This document shows positions 1-7,628 of a stretch of 28,578 nt of DNA, one piece after another (within the stretch, counting starts at the first letter, position 1; every line of letters starts with the position of its first letter). The notes beneath the pieces are model-generated. The model was not told the origin of the DNA. It was given only the letters and a program-made list of their open reading frames with translations, and did no database searches. The position numbers were made by a program, and so were the translations under genes. This DNA comes from a virus, in IMG/VR virus record IMGVR_UViG_3300032397_000060, positions 1 through 28,578 of that record. The stretch is one strand, 5' to 3'.

Positions 1-126
1 AAAATAGCACTTAGAATTAAAGAAACAGTCAAGACAGACTTTGAACCACAGCAGAAAAAATTCAATACAACAAAGATAAAAGGTTATTTTTCAGCAACAG
101 GTGAATTCAACAATAAACAGGAGTAG
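1..126 (+). CDS. C-terminal end of an unidentified protein (5' partial)
   Basis: Frame 1 is open from the first base to a TAG at 124-126 and gives the last 41 residues of a protein whose start lies outside the window. The tail is Lys/Thr/Phe-rich and ends GYFSATGEFNNKQE. I do not recognise the family. Its stop codon lies inside the GGAGTAGGAGG ribosome binding site of the next gene, so the two are translationally close and probably in one operon. Being an open frame that ends exactly at a good ribosome binding site is the main reason to believe it is coding. Confidence 0.6.
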   Translation, partial: KIALRIKETVKTDFEPQQKKFNTTKIKGYFSATGEFNNKQE

Positions 127-134
127 GAGGTAAA

Positions 135-356
135 ATGTTTGTGGAATTTAAAGCTTCTGTATGGAAAGCAGAAAAAAATATTTTTGGTGAACCTGAATTA
201 GCTTATTCTGATGATGAATCTATTATAGTAGTGAACACAAAATATATTTATTCAATTGAAAAAGACACAGAAACAACTAGTACTATAAGAACACCTGTTG
301 GTACTTATAGAATAAATCAGTCTTATAAAAAAGTTCTTGAATTAATGAAAGAATAA
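135..356 (+). CDS. Small conserved-type phage protein, FlbD-like fold possible
   Basis: This is a 73-residue protein with an excellent ribosome binding site (GGAGG, spacer 4-5) before ATG 135. The C-terminal half has the pattern 'VNTKYIYSIEKD...TIRTPVGTYRINQSYKKVLELM': a strand with an I-x-x-I-E motif, a strand with a turn, then a short helix. That is how the small FlbD family of beta-barrel proteins looks, but the resemblance is by eye only. There is no signal peptide, membrane segment or cysteine. It lies 14 bases before the next gene in the plus-strand operon. Function is unknown. Confidence 0.75.
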   Translation: MFVEFKASVWKAEKNIFGEPELAYSDDESIIVVNTKYIYSIEKDTETTSTIRTPVGTYRINQSYKKVLELMKE

Positions 357-370
357 TGAAGGAGACCTGA

Positions 371-709
371 ATGCCTGGAAAAAAACAACAATTCGGTCAT
401 GACTGTCCTGGATTAAAAAGTTTATTCATCAGGGCAAAATGGGACAAAAAAGCCTATTGCCCCTTAAATCTTTCTGTTGCAGAAAGGGGTGAACAGTGTG
501 CCTGGGAGTACAAGAATGTAAAATATCAGTCTATCTTGTGTGAAGTGTGTCCAGCATTTATTAAGAAATATGGTAATAATCATCATGATACTATTCAGAA
601 AAAAGAAAGTCTTAGAAAATTCAAGAATAAAGAATCAAAACCTTTAAGTTCTGATGATAGTAGATTGAGAGCAAATAGAAATGCAAGAAAAAAAGCTGAA
701 ACAGTCTGA
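371..709 (+). CDS. Cysteine-containing small protein, possible zinc binder
   Basis: This 112-residue protein is preceded by GAAGGAGACCTGA, a strong ribosome binding site. The first 60 residues carry five cysteines (about C12, C30, C43, C57, C60) including one CxxC (CEVC), which could bind a metal ion. From about residue 70 the protein is a low-complexity, highly charged Lys/Arg/Ser tail typical of nucleic-acid contacting extensions. I do not recognise the family. The 3' end overlaps the longest version of the next ORF by 29 bases. The zinc-binding idea is inference. Confidence 0.7.
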   Translation: MPGKKQQFGHDCPGLKSLFIRAKWDKKAYCPLNLSVAERGEQCAWEYKNVKYQSILCEVCPAFIKKYGNNHHDTIQKKESLRKFKNKESKPLSSDDSRLRANRNARKKAETV

Positions 710-896
710 AAATAAAATGAGATTTATTATGGGTGTGCCAAAACGTTATGAAATAACAGAAACTAAAATTGTCATTAAAAATAATAACTCGAGCACATTT
801 GATAGAAACGAATTAATGAAACTTTTAAGAACAGATAATGACGGTACCAAACACTACGAGGTCAAAGAGGACAACCCCTATGTTACCTATAAATAA
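681..896 (+). CDS. Small hypothetical protein; start uncertain
   Basis: The longest reading is 71 residues from ATG 681, overlapping the previous gene by 29 bases. In-frame ATGs at 717 and 729 are alternatives. The 729 start (MGVPKRYEITETK, 55 residues) has a weak GAGA about 7 bases upstream and removes the overlap, and I find it slightly more natural. The body alternates charged and polar residues with two predicted short strands and a short helix (NELMKLLR). Nothing identifies the family. It is followed by a 53-base spacer with no clear terminator and then the methyltransferase-like gene. Confidence 0.55.
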   Translation: MQEKKLKQSENKMRFIMGVPKRYEITETKIVIKNNNSSTFDRNELMKLLRTDNDGTKHYEVKEDNPYVTYK

Positions 897-949
897 CCAA
901 TAACAGCCGGACTCGTCCTTAAACGTGATATGTTAGAAAGGAAATCTAG

Positions 950-1447
950 ATGAATTTACCAAAGGATTTTTATATAGGTGATAAAACAATAGAACTTAGG
1001 ATGCCATGGATTGTACCCGAGTCAATAGACGATATTTTAAGTTATATCAAGCCAGAACACAAAATTTTAGAATTTGGTTCAGGTGGTTCAACACTATTTT
1101 TTGCAGACAGGTGTTCATATGTTTTGTCATTTGAAACATTAAGACCGTGGTATGAAAAAATGAAAGAAATAGTACCTGTACATGTTGATCTTAAATTTGT
1201 TTCTAATATTAATGAAATAAAGGCTGATGCAATATTTGATCTTGCATTGGTTGACATATGTAACATTTCAAGACCTGATCTTATGAAATTTGCAATGACA
1301 AAATTTAGAAACAATAGATCACTTAAATTATTAGTAATTGATAATTATGATGCAGACTACTGTAAAGGTATTGATTCTTCATTGTTACATAAAGATTTTG
1401 ATGATTGCCATTGGGCAGGTAAAGGTACAAGAGTCTATTACTTATGA
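950..1447 (+). CDS. Class I SAM-dependent methyltransferase-like protein
   Basis: This 165-residue protein shows the nucleotide-binding signature of Rossmann-fold methyltransferases. Motif I is ILEFGSGGST at about residues 39-48, followed by a second strand ending in an acidic residue (LSFE, about 59-62, expected to bind the ribose of SAM). A strand FDLALVD follows at about 96-102 and then LLVIDNYD at about 127-134. It is short for the family, as in compact phage enzymes. The substrate is not visible; sugar, protein or nucleic acid are all possible. Its stop overlaps the glycosyltransferase start as ATGA (1444-1447), so the two are translationally coupled and plausibly modify the same target. 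The ribosome binding site is AGAAAGGAAA. Confidence 0.75.
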   Translation: MNLPKDFYIGDKTIELRMPWIVPESIDDILSYIKPEHKILEFGSGGSTLFFADRCSYVLSFETLRPWYEKMKEIVPVHVDLKFVSNINEIKADAIFDLALVDICNISRPDLMKFAMTKFRNNRSLKLLVIDNYDADYCKGIDSSLLHKDFDDCHWAGKGTRVYYL

Positions 1448-2148
1448 ACTTATTCATTACGTCATTTTTCCGCAGACATTTCACAGAACGACTTGTAAAA
1501 GAATTGTATGAACGTACTACATACCCTTTCAACATTCATATTTATGATAATGGTAGTGACAAAGAAACAAGGGATTACTTGATTTCTTTACTTGACAAAA
1601 AGTTGATTACGTCATTAGTTCTTGATTCTCGCAATACAGGGTGCCTCTACCCAAAACTGATATTTAATTCAATGACAGAATCTATTGATCCTTATTATGT
1701 TGTCACTGATAATGATTGTTTTCCACCACTTTTACAACCATGTTGGTTGACACAAATGGTTAAGATCATGGATGACAATAAAGATATCGACATGTTGTCT
1801 CCTCAGTTTCCACCTGTTGTTTGTATGGGACCAACTGTTGAAGGTATTCGAGAAGACTTTGTATACTGTAAAGCAATAGGTAATGCTTTAAAGATTGTTA
1901 GAAGAAGTAGTTTTCCTGTTTATGAACAGATGTTGGCAACTTATGGTGATGATGAATTTATATCAAGTTTTTTAAAAGTAGCATTTTGTCGCAAAATCTT
2001 CTGTTTCCATGCAGGGCAATCAAAAAATTGGGGATACAAAGAAGAAGAAATCTCCCTTGATCCCCGTAAGTCTACTTATACAAATCCTTTTATACTTGAG
2101 GTTGATCCGATTTCTTATCGACCGAAGGATTTGACGGTAACACTTTGA
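1444..2148 (+). CDS. Glycosyltransferase, GT-A fold (family 2-like)
   Basis: This 234-residue protein has a GT-A layout. The N-terminal strand MNLFITSFFR is followed by a helix and the strand-turn IHIYDNGSDKETRDYL (about 31-45), which is the donor-sugar binding turn seen in family 2 enzymes. A metal-binding DxD-type motif sits in YYVVTDNDCFPP (about 84-95). It transfers a sugar from a nucleotide donor, but donor and acceptor cannot be read from sequence. There is no membrane segment, so it should be cytosolic. It starts inside the methyltransferase stop codon (ATGA). Its last 59 bases overlap, tail to tail, the 3' end of the minus-strand holin-like gene. It could decorate virion fibres or alter host surface sugars; both are inference. 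Confidence 0.85.
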   Translation: MNLFITSFFRRHFTERLVKELYERTTYPFNIHIYDNGSDKETRDYLISLLDKKLITSLVLDSRNTGCLYPKLIFNSMTESIDPYYVVTDNDCFPPLLQPCWLTQMVKIMDDNKDIDMLSPQFPPVVCMGPTVEGIREDFVYCKAIGNALKIVRRSSFPVYEQMLATYGDDEFISSFLKVAFCRKIFCFHAGQSKNWGYKEEEISLDPRKSTYTNPFILEVDPISYRPKDLTVTL

Positions 2149-2362
2149 CTTTCTTCGGCAAATGTTTTACCCAGTTATTTAGACCGTGAAAAAGTCCTGT
2201 GACAGCAGAAGTTCCCAAGATGATCATTGTTGCTTGTTGTTCTTCTGGTATGCCCACACCTAATTTCTTTGTGAGCCATAAAGAAGTTGCAACAACACCA
2301 TAAGACACAAGAACTTCAATTACGTTTATCGCACCTTTTTTTACTGAAATGATTTTTGACAT
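2090..2362 (-). CDS. Holin-like small membrane protein
   Basis: This 90-residue protein has two hydrophobic stretches, about residues 11-33 (VIEVLVSYGVVATSLWL) and 44-62 (ATMIILGTSAVTGLFHGL). It also has a basic start and a charged, Lys/Pro-rich C-terminal tail. Size, topology and position as last gene of the late operon fit a phage holin, which forms lesions in the inner membrane at lysis. No endolysin is visible in the window, so the role rests on topology and position. It has a very strong ribosome binding site (CAGGAGGGATAAG before ATG 2362). The last 59 bases overlap the oppositely transcribed glycosyltransferase. Confidence 0.6.
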   Translation of the reverse strand: MSKIISVKKGAINVIEVLVSYGVVATSLWLTKKLGVGIPEEQQATMIILGTSAVTGLFHGLNNWVKHLPKKVKVLPSNPSVDKKSDQPQV

Positions 2363-2380
2363 CTTATCCCTCCTGTTAAG

Positions 2381-4543
2381 TTACCAATCAAAACCCATAC
2401 TTGTGAAAAGATCATCTAACCATGCACAACAAGCACCTATTGAATATAGATTTCTTTTATCAGGTAATTGTCTAGCCCTTATATCTGTTGTTTGACCTGT
2501 TGCTAAAGATGCTGTACCAGTTTGCCATAAAGGTCCGTTTGGTTTTATTTCTAAAAATCTGTTTGAAGTGTTAACTAGATCTGAAAAACAATTTACTGCA
2601 GATAATGATCTTAGGCCTGCTTCTGAACCAGAAGTATCTGATGATGCACATTTACTAAATGTCCCACTTTGAGAACCATAACAAACACCTGAAGCAGGAA
2701 ATGAAGCACAATTCCTTAAAGCTACACAGTTTGCTGCAATAGCAGATGCACCATCATAAGTTGTAAGATTCCAGATACTTGCCCTATTAGTACCAGCAAG
2801 AACATTATATGCAGAAGTTACAGGTTTTATGACAATAATATTATAAATACTTAATGTTACTCCATTAGCATTTGAAGACAAAGCATTTAATGCATAACCT
2901 GCACAATCAATTATTAAATCATGAACTTTTGCTGTACCTGAACCTTGGTAAAAATAAATAAGATCACCTATAGCAGAAGAACAATGAATTCTTAAATTTT
3001 TTATTTCTAAATTTATTGATGCAGTTGGGTTCATCACTATAAAATAAGACGAAGTACTACCAGCACTAACTACAGATTTCCAACCTTTAGTTATGTCACC
3101 ATTATGTGTTACTTCACTTGTTAAAGTTAAAGATTTACCCCCTGGATTAAAAGTCCACCAGTTACCAGCAGAACCCTCGGATGTGTCTGAAATTTGTATA
3201 AAAGTTTTATTTTCTGTTAATGTAGTATTACGTATTGCAGTCTTAACTGCATTCCAATTTTCATAAGTACCATAATTACCAACATAATAAGTTCCTACAG
3301 GGGTAATATCTGTCAATGTTACTGTTGTTGCAGTATAATTTATAGTCAAATCCCTATATTTTCTAAAAGATGTACCTTCAGAATAATTAGAAAACGTACC
3401 AGAAACTGTACCTGCTGAAATTATTGTATAGACAGTTGCAAGTGTTGAATTTGAACAAGTTGAAACAACTAAACTACCACCAATAGTAACAGTTCCTGTT
3501 GTTGATATTAGACTAATAACTCCTGTTTTATCTAAATAAACTGTATAAGTTGAACCTGTTGAAATGTCTTTATTTACAGTTAAACCACCTGCATTGACAA
3601 TAGTTGTCCCTGAATAAGTAATTCCTGCACCTGATAAAATCTGATTACCTACGCCATTTTTTACTACATTGATTGTACCTGCAGTATTTTGTAAAGTACC
3701 ATTGAAAGTTTGAGCACCACCATTAGTTATTGTTATGTTTGAAGTTCCTGCAACTGTTTTATCAATAGTTCCAGAACCACTAATTTCAGAACAGTTTATG
3801 TCAGAATCATATAAGTCTAAAGTACCTGAAACTAATAATTTAGGAGGATTTGTCCCCCAAGTAAAACCAGTATTTGTTAGTTGTGCACCTGCTTGAATAT
3901 CAATAGTTGATGTCGTTGTTATAGAAACATTATTACTTGAACTTGCACTAAATGTACCGCCTGTTATTCTTAATGTTCCTGAAGAACCTGTAAATATAGT
4001 TGTACCTAGTGCAGGTGTTGTATTTCCATCAAGAATTAAAGTACTATTAATAGACCAAGTTCTTGGTACAGTATTAAAAGCACCTAAACTACATTTCAAA
4101 ATTCCATTATTCAGAGTTACTCCTCCTGCAAATGTATTATTTCCTGATAAAATTGTAGTATTACTTCCCTGTACTGTTATACCATAAGTAGTTCTTAAAC
4201 TACTAATTATACCACTTATAGTTATGTCTGCTGTTGATGTAACAATAGTTCTTGAAGCAGTCAACAATAAATCATGTTCAATTGTTTGAAGATTTGATGA
4301 ACTATTTGTAATAGTTCCATTTACTGCAATTCTATTACCTGTATTCGTAAAAGCAGAAGCACCTGCATTAAATGTTATGGTAAATTTTGTGTCTTCAGGT
4401 AAATCATTAACAGTAGTAGTTCTTGTACTACCTGCAAATTGTAAGACATCACCACCAACTGGTGTTCTTAATAATGACCAATTATCTGGGTCACTCCAGT
4501 TAGATGTTGTAGGACTTAAACCTGTCCAAATTGTTGTTGCCAT
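2381..4543 (-). CDS. Beta-helical tail spike / receptor-binding protein with autotransporter-type strand repeats
   Basis: This is a 720-residue protein rich in Thr, Ser, Asn, Gly, Ile and Val. The N terminus (WTG...NWSDPDNW...TPVGGDVLQFAG, residues 6-38) matches the entry motif of proteins that carry autotransporter-associated beta-strand repeats. Repeat-like units follow at about 123-152 (ILSGNNTFAGGVTLNNGILK) and 285-320 (ILSGAGITYSGTTIVNAGGL). After about residue 400 there is a parallel beta-helix-like region, and the C terminus has TTDIRARQLPDK..YSIGA, like the D-x-R-x-R-P...IGA closing motif of secreted beta-helix proteins. No signal peptide or autotransporter barrel is present, so it is probably a virion protein assembled in the cytoplasm. 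It lies 8 bases after the large collagen-like fibre and has an AGGAA ribosome binding site. Confidence 0.7.
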   Translation of the reverse strand: MATTIWTGLSPTTSNWSDPDNWSLLRTPVGGDVLQFAGSTRTTTVNDLPEDTKFTITFNAGASAFTNTGNRIAVNGTITNSSSNLQTIEHDLLLTASRTIVTSTADITISGIISSLRTTYGITVQGSNTTILSGNNTFAGGVTLNNGILKCSLGAFNTVPRTWSINSTLILDGNTTPALGTTIFTGSSGTLRITGGTFSASSSNNVSITTTSTIDIQAGAQLTNTGFTWGTNPPKLLVSGTLDLYDSDINCSEISGSGTIDKTVAGTSNITITNGGAQTFNGTLQNTAGTINVVKNGVGNQILSGAGITYSGTTIVNAGGLTVNKDISTGSTYTVYLDKTGVISLISTTGTVTIGGSLVVSTCSNSTLATVYTIISAGTVSGTFSNYSEGTSFRKYRDLTINYTATTVTLTDITPVGTYYVGNYGTYENWNAVKTAIRNTTLTENKTFIQISDTSEGSAGNWWTFNPGGKSLTLTSEVTHNGDITKGWKSVVSAGSTSSYFIVMNPTASINLEIKNLRIHCSSAIGDLIYFYQGSGTAKVHDLIIDCAGYALNALSSNANGVTLSIYNIIVIKPVTSAYNVLAGTNRASIWNLTTYDGASAIAANCVALRNCASFPASGVCYGSQSGTFSKCASSDTSGSEAGLRSLSAVNCFSDLVNTSNRFLEIKPNGPLWQTGTASLATGQTTDIRARQLPDKRNLYSIGACCAWLDDLFTSMGFDW

Positions 4544-4551
4544 AGTTATTC

Positions 4552-7500
4552 CTAATATTTAAAATTAAGAACTGATGAACACATTAAATTAGTACCATCA
4601 AAATAAAAACCAAGAATATCTGTACAACCAGTTTGACCAGAAAATACAGGTGCAACTGCAAGTGGATATTGACAACCAGTTGGTGTCAAAGGTACTGAAT
4701 TTGCTAAATATTGAATTATTACAGAAGTGTTTGCTCCTGTTGCATTATTAGCAAAAATCATTTTGCAACCAGTTGAACCTAAATTTGCTATAGCTCTTTG
4801 TTTTCTACCATTTGCCCAATCAACAGTAAAAGACGTACCAGTTGACATAGTACCTGCATCATATTGACTTGTTGGTATAACACCTGTTTGACCTTGCAAG
4901 CCAGTTGCACCACCTGGATCGCCAGTTATACCTTGGACACCTGTTAAACCTTGAACGCCAGTAGGTGAAGTACCTGTCAGACCTTGAACACCAGTAGTTG
5001 CTTGTGCACCAGTGAGACCAGTAGCACCCTGCAACCCCTGTATTCCTTGCGTTCCTGTAATTCCAACTGTACCAGTAATTCCAACTGTTCCAGTAATTCC
5101 AACTGTTCCAGTAATACCGATTGTTCCAGTATTACCGACTGAACCTGTATTCCCTTGTACTCCTTGTGCACCAGTGATACCTTGTAGACCAGTAGCACCC
5201 TGCAACCCCTGTATTCCTTGCGTTCCTGTAATTCCAACAGCACCTGCAACTCCATTTTCACCTGTTATTCCTTGTAAACCGTTTTCACCAGTAATTCCGT
5301 CTGCACCTGCAATTCCATTTTCTCCAGTAATCCCTTGTTCTCCAGTTATTCCTTGTAAACCGTTTTCACCAGTAATTCCGTCTGCACCGGTTATACCTTG
5401 AACTCCATCAAGACCTGTAATACCGTCAATTCCAGTTATTCCCTGTACTCCATCTGCCCCTGTAACACCATCAACACCATTTATTCCAGTTGTACCATCA
5501 ATACCTTGTGATCCAGTTATGCCCTGCACTCCATCAGATCCAGTAATTCCTCGTAATCCAGTTTCTCCTTGTACTCCGTCTGTCCCTGTAAGTCCTTGCA
5601 CTCCATCTGATCCAGTAATGCCTTGAACCCCGTCAAGTCCTGTAATACCCCAAGTTCCTGTAATTCCTTGTATCCCATTTTCTCCCGTAATTCCATAAGT
5701 TCCTGTCTCACCTTGAACTCCTTGTTGACCTGTTATGCCAATGACACCAGTGACACCTTGAATTCCGTCTTCACCGGTGACACCTTGAATTCCGTCTTCA
5801 CCAGTTATTCCCTGAACTCCATCAGTTCCTGTAATACCAATAATACCAGTAATGCCTTGTTCTCCGGTAATACCCTGAACTCCGTCAAGTCCGGTAATTC
5901 CGTCTATTCCAGTAATACCTTGTACACCATTTTCGCCTGTAATTCCAATGACACCAGTAATGCCTTGTACTCCATCTTCTCCGGTTATACCTTGAACTCC
6001 GTCAAGTCCAGTAATACCGTCTATTCCTGTCAATCCTTGTAACCCAGTTTCTCCCTGTTCTCCTTGAATTCCAGTAAGTCCTTGTACACCGTCGAGTCCT
6101 GTAATCCCTTGTACACCATCCAATCCAGTAAGTCCTCGACTGCCGTCATCCCCTGTGATTCCTTGAATTCCTTGTTCTCCTGTGATTCCAATTGTTCCTG
6201 TATCACCTTGAACTCCTTGTGTTCCAGTAATACCTTGTAAACCTTGTTCTCCTGTAATGCCCTGTATTCCTTCAGAACCTGTGATACCTTCAGTTCCAGT
6301 AATTCCCTGATTGCCTTGTTCACCGGTAATTCCTTGAATTCCATCTGAACCAGTAATGCCCTGAATGCCATCAATTCCTGTGATACCTTGATCTCCTGTA
6401 ATGCCCTGTATTCCTTGTTCTCCTGTGATTCCAATTGTTCCTGTATCACCTTGAACTCCTTGGTCACCTGTTATTCCCATCAAACCAGTAATGCCCTGTA
6501 CTCCGTCAAGACCTGTAATCCCGTCTATTCCAGTAATCCCTTGTAGTCCTGTTTCTCCCTGTATTCCGTCAACACCTGTAATTCCCTGTACACCATCTAA
6601 ACCTGTAATGCCGTCTATTCCTGTTATACCTTGAACTCCGTCAAGACCTGTAATCCCGTCTATTCCAGTAATCCCTTGTAGTCCTGTTTCTCCTTGGACA
6701 CCATTTTCGCCAGTAATGCCCTGAACTCCATCAGTTCCTGTAATACCCTGAACTCCATCAGTTCCTGTAATACCCTGAACGCCATCAAGACCAGTAATTC
6801 CATCAATTCCTGTGATCCCTTGAATACCCTGGTCACCTGTTATGCCAACAACGCCTGTATCACCTTGTATTCCTTGGTCTCCAGTTATCCCTACGGGTCC
6901 CTCTAAGCCGGTGATACCTTGAACCCCTGTATTACCTATGGTGCCTGTATTTCCTTGAACTCCAGCCAACCCTGTGATACCCTGGATACCTTGCTGTCCT
7001 GTTATACCAATAATACCTGTATTTCCTTGAATTCCTTGTTGTCCTGTAATGCCTTGAACACCTTGTTGTCCTGTTATACCAATAGTTCCCGTAATGCCGA
7101 CAACACCAGTATTTCCGACTGAACCTGTATTGCCAATTGAACCAGTATTACCAACAGAACCAGTATTCCCTTGAATTCCTTGCTGACCCGTAATGCCGAC
7201 AACACCAGTATTTCCAACTAAACCAGTCAAACCTTGAACACCTGTATTTCCTACTGAACCTGTATTCCCTTGTGTTCCTTGAGCACCAGTAGGAGCAATT
7301 GCACCTGTATTTCCAATTGAACCTGTAATTCCTTGAATCCCCTGAACTCCAGTGATTCCCTGAATGCCTTGAGAACCTGTTATACCAATAGTTCCAGTTG
7401 CAGCAATACCTTGCTCACCTGTTATTCCTTGAAAACCAATACCAGTTACACCTTGAGCACCTTGCAGACCAGTAATGCCCATTACACCAGTCTCACCTTG

Positions 7501-7614
7501 ATACCCATGGATACTGGTTATGATCCATTTGTTATCTTGTGATTTGAATGTGTAAACAGTACCGAGACTGTTTGTGAATGTTTCATTGTTGACTGGTGAA
7601 GTTGGAAAAGGCAT
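4552..7614 (-). CDS. Giant collagen-like tail fibre (1020 residues)
   Basis: There are three zones. Residues 1-36 (MPFPTSPVNNETFTNSLGTVYTFKSQDNKW) match the short 'P.NPT.GQTFTN..G..YT....N.W' adaptor common at the start of phage fibre proteins. Residues about 37-911 are Gly-X-Y repeats dominated by GIT, GVQ, GIQ, GLQ, GNT and GDQ. Proline is almost absent and Thr or Gln fills Y. The last ~109 residues (VDWANGRKQRA ... DILGFYFDGTNL) match the beta-sandwich C-terminal cap of many phage fibres ('DWSNGNKQ...DIISFLYDGTN'), a likely trimerisation domain. The cap contains cysteines. The ribosome binding site is AGGAGTTCTAA before ATG 7614. The fibre should be a homotrimer on the tail tip; exact placement is inference. 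Confidence 0.85.
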   Translation of the reverse strand: MPFPTSPVNNETFTNSLGTVYTFKSQDNKWIITSIHGYQGETGVMGITGLQGAQGVTGIGFQGITGEQGIAATGTIGITGSQGIQGITGVQGIQGITGSIGNTGAIAPTGAQGTQGNTGSVGNTGVQGLTGLVGNTGVVGITGQQGIQGNTGSVGNTGSIGNTGSVGNTGVVGITGTIGITGQQGVQGITGQQGIQGNTGIIGITGQQGIQGITGLAGVQGNTGTIGNTGVQGITGLEGPVGITGDQGIQGDTGVVGITGDQGIQGITGIDGITGLDGVQGITGTDGVQGITGTDGVQGITGENGVQGETGLQGITGIDGITGLDGVQGITGIDGITGLDGVQGITGVDGIQGETGLQGITGIDGITGLDGVQGITGLMGITGDQGVQGDTGTIGITGEQGIQGITGDQGITGIDGIQGITGSDGIQGITGEQGNQGITGTEGITGSEGIQGITGEQGLQGITGTQGVQGDTGTIGITGEQGIQGITGDDGSRGLTGLDGVQGITGLDGVQGLTGIQGEQGETGLQGLTGIDGITGLDGVQGITGEDGVQGITGVIGITGENGVQGITGIDGITGLDGVQGITGEQGITGIIGITGTDGVQGITGEDGIQGVTGEDGIQGVTGVIGITGQQGVQGETGTYGITGENGIQGITGTWGITGLDGVQGITGSDGVQGLTGTDGVQGETGLRGITGSDGVQGITGSQGIDGTTGINGVDGVTGADGVQGITGIDGITGLDGVQGITGADGITGENGLQGITGEQGITGENGIAGADGITGENGLQGITGENGVAGAVGITGTQGIQGLQGATGLQGITGAQGVQGNTGSVGNTGTIGITGTVGITGTVGITGTVGITGTQGIQGLQGATGLTGAQATTGVQGLTGTSPTGVQGLTGVQGITGDPGGATGLQGQTGVIPTSQYDAGTMSTGTSFTVDWANGRKQRAIANLGSTGCKMIFANNATGANTSVIIQYLANSVPLTPTGCQYPLAVAPVFSGQTGCTDILGFYFDGTNLMCSSVLNFKY
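5016..5238 (-). repeat. 52-bp identical direct repeat inside the collagen-like gene, 171-bp offset
   Basis: Positions 5016-5067 and 5187-5238 are identical over 52 bases (each copy begins gaccagtagcaccctgcaac). The offset of 171 bases is 57 codons, or 19 Gly-X-Y triplets, so a copy could be gained or lost without breaking frame or helix register. Confidence 0.85.
6501..6693 (-). repeat. 58-bp identical direct repeat inside the collagen-like gene, 135-bp offset
   Basis: Positions 6501-6558 and 6636-6693 are identical over 58 bases (each begins ctccgtcaagacctgtaatc). The offset of 135 bases is 45 codons, or 15 triplets. Perfect DNA identity, including synonymous positions, points to recent duplication or gene conversion rather than selection on the protein alone. 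Confidence 0.85.
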
Positions 7615-7628
7615 TTAGAACTCCTGAT

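Noticed and set aside
897-949. Possible promoter or terminator between the small plus-strand genes and the methyltransferase-like gene
   Set aside because: No convincing -35/-10 pair and no stem of useful length; only the ribosome binding site can be supported.
1042-1314. Antisense 90-residue frame over the methyltransferase-like gene
   Set aside because: No ribosome binding site and the sense strand shows clear methyltransferase motifs.
5012-5401. Plus-strand open frame rich in CIPVIPTVP repeats within the collagen-like gene
   Set aside because: It is the complement of the Gly-X-Y repeat: regular codon periodicity keeps all frames open. It has no ribosome binding site.
5623-6042. Plus-strand frame with repeats such as NSVFTGDTLNS
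   Set aside because: Shadow of the collagen-like repeat on the other strand, as are similar frames near 6694-7122, 8605-8997 and 9364-9663.
4900-7500. CRISPR-like regularly spaced repeats
   Set aside because: Short repeats are contiguous multiples of 9 bases in a coding frame with no unique spacers; they encode collagen triplets.
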